A stretch of DNA of 7,139 nucleotides, taken from Mycobacterium sp. Lineage in GTDB: Bacteria > Actinomycetota > Actinomycetes > Mycobacteriales > Mycobacteriaceae. This document shows positions 1-6,642 of the stretch, in pieces (the first letter of the stretch is position 1; each line of letters begins with the position of its first letter). The position numbers and the translations under genes are program-made. Location of the stretch: NCBI GenBank assembly GCA_023264755.1, contig JAHFVB010000264.1, positions 1 to 7,139 on the forward strand, read 5' to 3'. The notes below the pieces were generated by a model. It was not told where the DNA came from and searched no databases. It saw only the letters and a list, made by a program, of their open reading frames with translations.

Positions 1-149
1 TCCGCGATCGCATCGACCGTGGGTTCGGCGATGCGCGGACGATCGCGCTGCAGAACGAAGAGGCGTACTGGGTCTTGGTGGCGCGGGCCGCGGCGCCGAC
101 GCTGCAACAGTTGGCCGGCTACCGCGCACCCGTGCCACCAGGACGCTAG
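1..149 (+). CDS. 3' end of an unrecognised gene (partial, runs off left edge)
   Basis: The frame beginning at base 3 is open to a TAG at 147-149 and encodes 48 residues starting RDRIDRGFGDA and ending RAPVPPGR. The sequence looks like real protein: amphipathic stretches (NEEAYWVLVARAAAPTLQQL), strongly GC-biased third positions and a plausible Pro-rich tail. The other two plus frames over this stretch give Arg- and Trp-rich, low-quality sequence. I do not recognise the family; the helical Ala/Leu-rich end would suit the C-terminus of many regulators or small enzymes. It converges on the permease gene with only 7 bp between the stop codons, and an inverted repeat spans the junction. The gene is probably not part of the cassette next to it. 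Function is left open. Confidence 0.6.
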   Translation, partial: RDRIDRGFGDARTIALQNEEAYWVLVARAAAPTLQQLAGYRAPVPPGR

Positions 150-167
150 GCCGAGCTCACCCGGCCT
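148..167. terminator. Inverted repeat at convergent junction, likely bidirectional terminator
   Basis: AGGCCG at 148-153 pairs perfectly with CGGCCT at 162-167, leaving an 8-base loop. The repeat overlaps the TAG of the left-edge gene and the stop of the permease. Because it is symmetrical it would form in transcripts from either strand. There is no T-tract after the stem on either strand; mycobacterial terminators often lack one. The stem is short, so this is a reasonable candidate and not a secure call. Confidence 0.4.
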
Positions 168-1722
168 CCAACGCCAACCCGCCGTCCCTGACCGACGCCC
201 GCACCTTCTTGGCCACGGGCCCCGCCGGCGCAGGTTCGGGATCGACGGTGGTGTCCGCCAACAACTGCAGACTGGACCGGCGCTTCACCAGCAGATAGCC
301 CATGACCGCGACCCCGATCAGGTACCAGGCGGCCACGACCGGACCGGCCAGGCTCAACGGCCAACTCAGCGCCGTCGCAAAGCTGAACGCCGGGATCCCG
401 GCCCCCGCGCAGAACGCCGGAATCAGCAGCACCGCGCCGAGCAGTGGCGCGACGAGGTGCAGGAACACGTTGAACTCGGAGCGGCGGTAGCGCAGGTAGT
501 ACACGGGGCACGCTAGCGCCGTCACGAAGTAGATCGGCAACACCGCGACCGTCAACGCGGTGCCGAACATCGCGTAGGCCGTCACCGGATCCCAGACGTA
601 GCCGCCGACCAGGGTGAGAATCGCCCCGAGCGCGAAGAACACGATGATCGCCGTTGACGGCGACCGCCAGCGCGGATGGACGTGTCCGAAGAACTTCGGC
701 AGCGTCCCGCTGCGCCCCATCGCCATGATGCTGCGGGTGGCGGCCAGCGCCGCACCGTTCATGCAGGCGAACGACGAGACCAGCAATACCGTCAGCAGCA
801 GAATCCAACCGCCGCCCCACAGCTTGGTGGCCAGCCCGATCCACGCGTTGCCGCCGTGGTAGGCCATGAAGTCGGCCATCTTGTCCGGTCCGAAGTACAC
901 CGCCGACGCGTAGGAGGTGAGCACGTAGAAAAGGCCGATCAGCAAGCAGGACAACATCACCGCGCGCGGCACCGTGCGGCGCGGGTCCTTGGTCTCCTCG
1001 GCCAACGGCGCAGCCGCCTCGAAACCGATGAAGGCGAGGAACCCGTAGACCGAGGCCGCGACCACCCCACCCATGCCCTCGAACCCGGGCACCGTCGCGG
1101 CGGCCGGAGTGAACAGAGAAAGGCTGTTGGCGTCGCCGGCGGCGAAGATCATCCACACCGACATGACGACGAGCACCGCGATCTCGAACAGGCCCAGGAT
1201 CAACCCGAATCGGACCCCGATCTCCACGCCGAAGAAGTTCGTCGCGAAGGCTGCGGCCAGGCAGGCCAGGGCCGCCACCGTCCAGACCACGTTGAAGGAC
1301 GTTCCGCCCCCGGGCACCACGGTCGTGGCCAGTAGGTTGCCGAACACCAGCGCGAGATAGGGCATCGCGAACAGATACATGAACGGATACGCCCACGCGA
1401 TGACGAAACCGACCCCGGTGTGCATGGCGGTACCGACGTAGGACGCTAGCCCACCGGCTGACGAAATGTGTTTGGCGAGTTGGCCGATCGCCGTCGCGAC
1501 GAGCAGGCTCCCAACCAAGGCGCACACCACCGACAGTGGTAGCGCACCCCCGCCGAACAACGCCCCGGTACTGATGGCATACGCGGCGCCTGCGCCGGGC
1601 GCCATCGTCGCGATGGCCACGAACAGCACGCCGGGCAAGTTGATGACGCCCTTGGCCAGGCCAGGGTCCGCCGAATTCTCCACTGCTAGAGGCGCCGCGG
1701 CGACCTCAGGGTTTGCGGTCAT
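157..1722 (-). CDS. APC-superfamily amino acid/amine permease
   Basis: A 521-residue cytoplasmic-membrane transporter that probably imports an amino acid, amine or related small molecule by cation symport or exchange. About twelve membrane segments can be seen, roughly at residues 29-53, 62-82, 104-133, 146-164, 169-193, 217-241, 254-278, 303-328, 355-376, 382-406, 424-445 and 455-478. Family marks include the broken first helix with PGAGAAYAISTG (42-53), the sixth helix with GFEAAAPLAEETKDPRR (233-249), and the cytoplasmic loop with NGAALAATRSIMAMGR then GTLPKFF and HPRWRSP (322-355). Length is normal for the family. The ATG start at 1722 has GGAG seven bases upstream and lies 16 bp after the Rid-family stop, so it is the last gene of the operon. 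The N-terminal 25 residues and the tail from about 480 are hydrophilic. Membership of the superfamily is clear; the substrate cannot be named. Confidence 0.93.
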   Translation of the reverse strand: MTANPEVAAAPLAVENSADPGLAKGVINLPGVLFVAIATMAPGAGAAYAISTGALFGGGALPLSVVCALVGSLLVATAIGQLAKHISSAGGLASYVGTAMHTGVGFVIAWAYPFMYLFAMPYLALVFGNLLATTVVPGGGTSFNVVWTVAALACLAAAFATNFFGVEIGVRFGLILGLFEIAVLVVMSVWMIFAAGDANSLSLFTPAAATVPGFEGMGGVVAASVYGFLAFIGFEAAAPLAEETKDPRRTVPRAVMLSCLLIGLFYVLTSYASAVYFGPDKMADFMAYHGGNAWIGLATKLWGGGWILLLTVLLVSSFACMNGAALAATRSIMAMGRSGTLPKFFGHVHPRWRSPSTAIIVFFALGAILTLVGGYVWDPVTAYAMFGTALTVAVLPIYFVTALACPVYYLRYRRSEFNVFLHLVAPLLGAVLLIPAFCAGAGIPAFSFATALSWPLSLAGPVVAAWYLIGVAVMGYLLVKRRSSLQLLADTTVDPEPAPAGPVAKKVRASVRDGGLALEAG

Positions 1723-1738
1723 ACGAGTGCTCCATCTG

Positions 1739-2146
1739 CTAGAGATCGACCGCGGTCGCGGTGAGCTCGACGAGTTGATCGGGATGCGCCAGGGCGGTGA
1801 CCCCGACCCAGGTGCTCGACGGGGGTGCGGCGCCGAAGCGCTTGGCGAAGAGCTCGGCGGTGGCCATGAGCGCCGGCACGTCGGTGGCGTACACGGTGAC
1901 CGCCACCAGGTTCTCCAGCGTCTGATGCTCGGACTCCAGACAGCGTTCCAAGATGTCCATCAGGAAGAGCACTTGCGCTTCCATGGAGCCGGTGCCGATG
2001 ACCGTGAATTCCGGTGGGGCGCCGGTGAATGGAGCGATGCCGGAGTAGTAGACGGTGTCCTTGGCACGCACGACCTGACTGAAGCCCAGGAGCTCGAACG
2101 TCGACTCGTCGACGTAGCCGACTTCCGGGTTGTTGCGGACGATCAC
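1739..2146 (-). CDS. Rid-family (YjgF/YER057c/UK114) protein lacking the catalytic arginine
   Basis: A 135-residue soluble protein of the Rid fold, which normally forms trimers with ligand pockets between subunits. Recognisable parts are the N-terminal strands with GFSQVVRAKDTVYYSGIAPF (21-40), the helix segment EAQVLFLMDILERCLES (56-72), and the strand LVAVTVYATD (80-89). In RidA enzymes the loop after Pro reads P-A-R-S-(T/C)-V-E-V and its Arg is needed for imine/enamine deamination. Here the loop reads APPSSTWVGV (107-116), giving Ser111 at the Arg position, and the usual second Glu of VEIEA is Thr129 in VELTA. It therefore belongs with the non-RidA subgroups, and 2-iminobutanoate deaminase activity should not be assumed. 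The start is the GTG at 2146, which overlaps the dioxygenase stop as GTGA. A strong AGGGGG lies six bases upstream. The reading frame stays open far upstream, but that part is antisense-like shadow. Confidence 0.9.
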   Translation of the reverse strand: MIVRNNPEVGYVDESTFELLGFSQVVRAKDTVYYSGIAPFTGAPPEFTVIGTGSMEAQVLFLMDILERCLESEHQTLENLVAVTVYATDVPALMATAELFAKRFGAAPPSSTWVGVTALAHPDQLVELTATAVDL

Positions 2147-3078
2147 GCGATTCCCCCTGCCGCAACGGGCGTTTCGGCGTTGATCAGCTCCTCGTGGAAG
2201 GTGTCCATGTAGTCCGAGCTGACGTGATCGGTCTTCTTCGTCAACGCCGCGAACTCGTACTGCTTCTTCGGCATGTCGTCTCGGATGGCGGCCATCGGGT
2301 CTTCGAAGTCCCTGATGTATCCCACTGCCAGCCCGCCCATTTGATAGCCCATCAACTTGAGCAGGTCGTCGTCGAGCGTGCGCGCCACCTCGATGGGCGT
2401 CGACAAGTACTGGTTCTCCTCCTGGCGGACCCAGCCGACGCAGTAGGTGAGGTTGATCCCCTGACGCACCGAGTCCGACTTGTTCGCGGCCGCACCGTGA
2501 TACACCTTGCCGGAGTAGAAGAACATCGAACCGCGCTCCATCTCTGCGCGCACGATCCTGGGGTCGTCGTCCTCGTAGGTTTGCTTGCCCTCGATGAGGT
2601 GGCTGCCCGGCACGATGCGGGTCGCGCCGTTCTCGACCGTGAAATCGGTCATCGCCCACATGGTGTTGCACTGGACGTCGTAGTCGAGCGGGAAGGGAAA
2701 GAAGTCCCAGGCCAGTTCGTCACGATGCAGGGGTTGATGAGTCTCGCCAGGGAGCACGGAGATCACCTGGGTCAGGTGCAACTGATAGACCGTGGCCTTG
2801 TGCAGGAGGTCGGCCGTGGCGCCCAGTACCAGCGGGTGGGTGATCAGCTCGCGACTGGTCACCGAGCGCGGGATCAGCGAGCCGGTGCGGCGGGTCTGGC
2901 GACCGACGAAGTCGTCGAGACCCAGCGGGGTGAGGTCGATGTACTCGTCGAGCTCCTCGGCAACGCGGTCCATGACCTCGTTCGAGACGAGATTGTCGAC
3001 GATGACGAAGCCGTCCTCGCGGATCGCGGCGGTGACTTCGGCGGGCGTGGCGGTGGGCGGCAGGTGGTACTTGGGCAC
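2143..3078 (-). CDS. Phytanoyl-CoA dioxygenase (PhyH)-family Fe(II)/2-oxoglutarate oxygenase
   Basis: A 311-residue cytosolic oxygenase expected to couple oxidative decarboxylation of 2-oxoglutarate to hydroxylation (or a related oxidation) of a small substrate. The iron-binding triad is complete: His118 and Asp120 in QPLHRDELAWDFF and His194 in GKVYHGAAANKSDS, with Arg205 (H-X10-R) placed to hold the 2-oxoglutarate carboxylate. The family signature NGATRIVPGSH at 150-160 lies between them. The N-terminal IREDGFVIVDNLVS (19-32) is the usual PhyH opening. Despite the family name, most bacterial members do not act on phytanoyl-CoA, and ectoine hydroxylases are relatives, so the substrate is open. 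The start is GTG at 3078 with GGAG seven bases upstream. It is the first gene of the operon and is translationally coupled to the Rid-family gene by a 4-bp overlap. Confidence 0.92.
   Translation of the reverse strand: MPKYHLPPTATPAEVTAAIREDGFVIVDNLVSNEVMDRVAEELDEYIDLTPLGLDDFVGRQTRRTGSLIPRSVTSRELITHPLVLGATADLLHKATVYQLHLTQVISVLPGETHQPLHRDELAWDFFPFPLDYDVQCNTMWAMTDFTVENGATRIVPGSHLIEGKQTYEDDDPRIVRAEMERGSMFFYSGKVYHGAAANKSDSVRQGINLTYCVGWVRQEENQYLSTPIEVARTLDDDLLKLMGYQMGGLAVGYIRDFEDPMAAIRDDMPKKQYEFAALTKKTDHVSSDYMDTFHEELINAETPVAAGGIA
2147..2158 (-). promoter_or_regulatory. Ribosome binding site that fixes the Rid-family start
   Basis: On the minus strand AGGGGG (2158-2153) lies six bases before the GTG at 2146-2144. 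It sits inside the last codons of the dioxygenase gene, and the GTG shares GTGA with the dioxygenase stop. This picks the 135-residue start out of a frame that is open for 175 codons further upstream. Confidence 0.7.
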
Positions 3079-3212
3079 GCGGGTACTCCATTCGTGTGCT
3101 GGGCGATTCGAGGCGAACGGCGACGGAGCCTCGGTGGGCTAGAGTCGGGCGATCCAGTGGACTCGGGTGCTTCGGCATTGAGGCGGCGCCCGCAGGAAGG
3201 TGACAGCTGAAA
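3079..3212. promoter_or_regulatory. Divergent control region between dioxygenase operon and TetR regulator
   Basis: These 134 bp must hold the promoters of both units. On the plus strand TAGAGT (3140-3145) fits the mycobacterial -10 pattern TAnnnT and would start the tetR transcript near 3152, leaving a leader of about 60 bases. No good -35 box stands in front of it. GAGTC (3142-3146) and GACTC (3160-3164) form an inverted repeat with a 13-base spacer that overlaps this -10, a plausible autoregulatory operator. A second small palindrome, TTCG-AGG-CGAA, lies at 3107-3117, closer to the operon. No convincing -10 for the minus-strand operon was found. The location is secure; the individual sites are candidates only. 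Confidence 0.4.
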
Positions 3213-3911
3213 GTGAATCAGTCTCAGGTTTCGGGGGCGCTGCCCGTCGGTAAAGGACTCATTACCCCGGACCACCTCGCGGACTTGATGATTCCGGTGA
3301 TGTCGCAGGTCGGAGCCCGACGCACGGCAGTCCAGGCCCGCAGTCAGGACAAGCTGGACCGCGTGTTGGCGGCCACCGCGGCCTTCCTGGACGAGTCCGG
3401 GCCCGAGGCCGTGACCACGACCTCGGTAGCCGCCCGAGCCGAGGTTTCGATCGGTTGGCTCTACAACTTCTTCGATGACCGAGATGCGCTTCTGGAAGAG
3501 GTCATGGTCAGCGGGCTGATCCGGCTCGACGGCAACCTGGACGACGCCGGATTCAGCCTGGCCGGCCCCGACTGGCGCACCACCGCCACCGCTGGGATCG
3601 ACACCGTGATCGAATTCTTCGACGCCTCACCGGGATTCAGATCACTGTGGTTCTCGGCGGCGTTCACCGGACGCATGCTGCAAGCCAACCGCTTCCACGA
3701 CGACGCGTTGGCCGCCTACCTCGCCGCCAGTGTGACGACCCCTCGGCCCGACGCCCCGGACGTGCCCTTGGACATCGTCGCGCAGATCTTCGTCGGCATG
3801 CTCGACAAGGGGCTGGACCTCGCGTACCGCAACGACCCCGCCGGCGACAAGAAGATGCTCGCCGAAATGTCGCGCGCCAGCGTCACTTACCTGGGCGGCT
3901 TCCTGCGCTGA
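3213..3911 (+). CDS. TetR-family transcriptional regulator
   Basis: A 232-residue DNA-binding repressor-type protein. The helix-turn-helix domain spans about residues 45-95: the first helix KLDRVLAATAAFLDESG (47-63), then TTTSVAARAEVSIGWLYNFFDDRDALL (given here as two parts, TTTSVAARAEVS at 68-79 and IGWLYNFFDDRDALL at 80-94), matching the family pattern T-x-x-x-(I/V)-A-x-x-A-x-V-S-x-G-x-L-Y-x-(H/F)-F. The rest is a divergent helical ligand domain that does not reveal its effector. The 44 residues ahead of the domain are longer than usual. The GTG start is supported by AGGTGA nine bases upstream (3198-3203); the internal ATGs at 3288 and 3300 have no such site but would shorten the extension. 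It is divergent from the dioxygenase-Rid-permease operon, the classic arrangement for a regulator of its neighbours. It ends 7 bp from the polA stop. Confidence 0.92.
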   Translation: MNQSQVSGALPVGKGLITPDHLADLMIPVMSQVGARRTAVQARSQDKLDRVLAATAAFLDESGPEAVTTTSVAARAEVSIGWLYNFFDDRDALLEEVMVSGLIRLDGNLDDAGFSLAGPDWRTTATAGIDTVIEFFDASPGFRSLWFSAAFTGRMLQANRFHDDALAAYLAASVTTPRPDAPDVPLDIVAQIFVGMLDKGLDLAYRNDPAGDKKMLAEMSRASVTYLGGFLR

Positions 3912-3925
3912 GCGGGCCTCAGTGC
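3905..3925. terminator. Inverted repeat spanning the tetR and polA stop codons
   Basis: On the plus strand bases 3905-3912 (GCGCTGAG) pair with 3918-3925 (CTCAGTGC) around a 5-base loop CGGGC. The stem has eight pairs, one of them G-T, and TGAG/CTCA next to the loop is perfect. It contains the TGA of the regulator and the stop of polA, so the convergent transcripts would both read through it. On the minus transcript the wobble pair becomes a mismatch, so it should fold slightly better for tetR mRNA. No T-tract follows. Confidence 0.42.
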
Positions 3926-6642
3926 GCGGCGGCGTCCCAGCTGCGTCCGGAGCCGACCGAGACCTCCAGCGGAACGTCGAGTGGATAGGCGCTGCCCATC
4001 TTGTCGCGGAGCAGGGCCTCGAGCGCGTCCCGCTCCCCCTCGGCCACCTCGAAGAGCAGTTCGTCGTGGACCTGCAGCAGCATGCGCGACTTCAGCCCGG
4101 CTGCCTTGAGGGCCGTGTCGACGTTGATCATGGCGACCTTGATGATGTCGGCCGCACTGCCCTGGATCGGGGCGTTGAGCGCCGCCCGTTCGGCGGCCTC
4201 GCGGACGTTGCGGTTGCTGCTGTCGAGCTCGGGCAGGTAGCGCCGGCGCCCAAACACCGTCGAGGTGTACCCGTCCTTGCGGGCCTGCTCGACGACCGAA
4301 TGCAGGTAGTCGCGCACGCCGCCGAAGCGTGCGAAGTAGGCGTCCATCTGCACCTTGGCCTCTTCGGTGGAGATCTTCAGCTGGGCCGCCAGTCCGTAGG
4401 CACTCAGCCCGTACGCCAACCCGTAGGACATGGCCTTGACCCGCCGCCGGAGCTCCGCGGTGACCTCGCCGATCGGCACGCCGAAGGCCCGCGACGCCAC
4501 GAAGGAGTGCAGGTCCTCCCCGGTGTTGAACGCCTCGATGAGGCCGGCGTCCTTGGACAGGTGCGCCATGATCCGCATCTCGATCTGGCTGTAGTCGGCC
4601 GTCATCAACTCCGCGAATGCGGCGCCGCCGCCGGAGCCCGGAGGGCGACTTCCTACGACGAAACCGTCGCGGATGTGGCGGCCCGCTTCGGTCCTGATCG
4701 GAATGTTCTGCAGGTTGGGCTCGGTCGACGACAACCTGCCGGTGGCGGCGATCGTCTGATTGAACGTCGTGTGTATCCGGCCGTCCGAGGCCACCGAGTT
4801 CAGCAGCCCGTCGACGGTCACCTTGAGCCGGGTGGCGTCGCGGTGGGCGAGCATGTGCTGCAGGAACGGATGGCCGGTCTTGTCGAAGAGCGACTGCAGC
4901 GCGTCGGCGTCCGTGGTGTACCCGGTCTTGGTGCGCTTGGTCTTCGGCATCTCCAGTTCGTCGAAGAGCACGACTTGAAGCTGCTTCGGCGAGCCGAGGT
5001 TGATCTGCTTGCCGATCACGGCGTCGGCGGCCTCGGCCGCGTCGCGAATTTGATCGGCGAACTGGCTTTGCAGCGTGCCGAGCAGGTCGAGGTCCACCGC
5101 GATGCCCGCATGCTCGAGCCCCGCCAGCACGCGTTGCACCGGAAGCTCCATCTCGCCCAGCAGGGCCGAAGAATCGATGCGGGCCAGCTCCTCGTCGAGC
5201 GCGTCGGCGAGATCGGCGACCGCCGAGGCCCGCAGCAGCAACGTCTGAACGGCCTGATCGTCGATGCCTTCTTCGTCATCGAGTAGTGACAGTTGTTGCT
5301 GTTCAGGGCTTTCCGCACGAAGCTCGCGCCGCAGGTAGCGCACCGCGAGGTCGTCGAGGGCGAAGCTGCGTTGGCCGGGGCGCACCAGATACGCGGCCAG
5401 CGCGGTGTCGGAGGTGACTCCCTCGAGCCGCCATCCGCGACCGGCCAGGTCGTGCATGGCCAGCTTGGCTTCGTGCAGTGCCTTCGGTACGTCGGGGTCG
5501 GCCAACCACGCGGCGAGCGCCGCCTCGTCCTGGGGATCGAGCTTGGCGGTGTCCAGGAAGCAACCCTCGCCGTCGGCGGAAGCGATGGCCAGTGCCGTGG
5601 CATCGGCGTCGAACGCGAGGTGCGTGCCCACGACGGCGAGCCCGAACCGACCGCCGTGGCTGTGCTCGGACAGCCAGCCGGCGAGTTGGCCGGGCTCGAG
5701 TGCACCGCCGCGGACGTCGAAGCCCTGGTCCACCTCCGGGTCCGCCGAGGCCAGCGTCTCGAACAGCCGATCACGCAGCACCCGGAACTCGAGGTCGTCG
5801 AACAGCTGGTGGATCTGGTCCCGGTTCCAGGGCTGCATCTTGAGCGTGTCCGGCGTCTGCGCCAACGGCACGTCCTTGACCAGCTCGGTGAGTTCTCGGT
5901 TGAGCACGACGTGAGAAAGGTTGGCGCGCAAGGCATCGCCGACCTTGCCGCGCACCGCGTCGACGTTGTCGACGAGCTGCTGAAGCGAGCCGTACTCGAT
6001 GATCCACTTGGTGGCGGTCTTCTCCCCCACTCCCGGGATGCCCGGCAGGTTGTCGCTCGGATCGCCGCGCAGCGCGGCGAAGTCGGGGTACTGCGTGGGC
6101 GTCAGCCCGTACTTGTCGACGACGGCTTCGGGGGTGAACCTGGTGAGTTCGCTGACGCCCTTGATCGGATACAGCACGGTGACGTCGGGGCTGACGAGCT
6201 GCAGCGAATCGCGGTCGCCGGTGACCACCAGCACCCGGTAGCCCTCCCGTTCGGCCTGGGTGGCCAGCGTCGCCAGGATGTCGTCGGCCTCGAAGCCGGG
6301 CTCGGCGAGCACCGTGATGCCGAGTGCGACGAGCACCTCCTTGGTGATGTCGATCTGCCCGCGGAACTCGTCCGGCGTCGCCGAACGGCCGGCCTTGTAC
6401 TCCGGATACTTCTCCGAACGGAAGGTCTGCCGCGAGACGTCGAAGGCCGCCGCGATGTGGCTCGGCCGCTCGTCACGCAGCAGGTTGATCAGCATGGCGG
6501 TGAACCCGTATACCGCGTTGGTGGTCAAGCCGTTCTTGGTCTTGAAGTTCTCGGCAGGCAGCGCATAGAAGGCTCGGAAGGCCAGTGAGTTGCCGTCTAG
6601 CAGCATCAAAGTCGGTTTCGTATCAGTCGGGGCCTGGCTCAC
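3919..6642 (-). CDS. polA: DNA polymerase I
   Basis: A 907-residue polymerase for gap repair and Okazaki fragment maturation. Residues 1-295 are the 5'-nuclease: Asp16, Asp68, EADD (118-121), Asp143/Asp145 in TGDRD and Asp194/Asp197 in RGDPSDN are all present. Residues about 310-490 keep the 3'-5' exonuclease fold but the DTET-like first motif is gone (VVGTHLAFDAD), so no proofreading is expected, as known for mycobacterial Pol I. The polymerase domain has motif A TADYSQIEMR (Asp683), the O-helix RRRVKAMSYGLAYG with Lys736 and Tyr740 at the position of Taq Phe667, and motif C VHDELLFEV (Asp860, Glu861). A Gly/Pro-rich stretch at about 664-676, just before motif A, looks longer than in M. tuberculosis as I recall it. 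The start is GTG at 6642. No Shine-Dalgarno is seen, but a -10 box ends six bases upstream, which suggests a leaderless mRNA. Confidence 0.98.
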   Translation of the reverse strand: MSQAPTDTKPTLMLLDGNSLAFRAFYALPAENFKTKNGLTTNAVYGFTAMLINLLRDERPSHIAAAFDVSRQTFRSEKYPEYKAGRSATPDEFRGQIDITKEVLVALGITVLAEPGFEADDILATLATQAEREGYRVLVVTGDRDSLQLVSPDVTVLYPIKGVSELTRFTPEAVVDKYGLTPTQYPDFAALRGDPSDNLPGIPGVGEKTATKWIIEYGSLQQLVDNVDAVRGKVGDALRANLSHVVLNRELTELVKDVPLAQTPDTLKMQPWNRDQIHQLFDDLEFRVLRDRLFETLASADPEVDQGFDVRGGALEPGQLAGWLSEHSHGGRFGLAVVGTHLAFDADATALAIASADGEGCFLDTAKLDPQDEAALAAWLADPDVPKALHEAKLAMHDLAGRGWRLEGVTSDTALAAYLVRPGQRSFALDDLAVRYLRRELRAESPEQQQLSLLDDEEGIDDQAVQTLLLRASAVADLADALDEELARIDSSALLGEMELPVQRVLAGLEHAGIAVDLDLLGTLQSQFADQIRDAAEAADAVIGKQINLGSPKQLQVVLFDELEMPKTKRTKTGYTTDADALQSLFDKTGHPFLQHMLAHRDATRLKVTVDGLLNSVASDGRIHTTFNQTIAATGRLSSTEPNLQNIPIRTEAGRHIRDGFVVGSRPPGSGGGAAFAELMTADYSQIEMRIMAHLSKDAGLIEAFNTGEDLHSFVASRAFGVPIGEVTAELRRRVKAMSYGLAYGLSAYGLAAQLKISTEEAKVQMDAYFARFGGVRDYLHSVVEQARKDGYTSTVFGRRRYLPELDSSNRNVREAAERAALNAPIQGSAADIIKVAMINVDTALKAAGLKSRMLLQVHDELLFEVAEGERDALEALLRDKMGSAYPLDVPLEVSVGSGRSWDAAAH

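Noticed and set aside
146..1525. Minus-strand 459-codon frame overlapping the permease
   Set aside because: Arg/Gly/His-rich translation without membrane segments or domains; the adjacent frame is clearly the APC permease.
3107..3117. TTCG-AGG-CGAA as the main TetR operator
   Set aside because: Arms of only 4 bp that do not extend outward; kept only as a minor note in the control region entry.
2194..3210. Plus-strand 338-codon open frame opposite the dioxygenase
   Set aside because: Its composition is that of a shadow frame, it has no motif, and the minus strand holds a complete catalytic triad.
3922..6588. Two long plus-strand open frames (3922-5286 and 5293-6588) opposite polA
   Set aside because: They are antisense shadows of polA, rich in Arg, Gly, Val and His with no domain. 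Long stop-free antisense frames are normal in GC-rich coding DNA.
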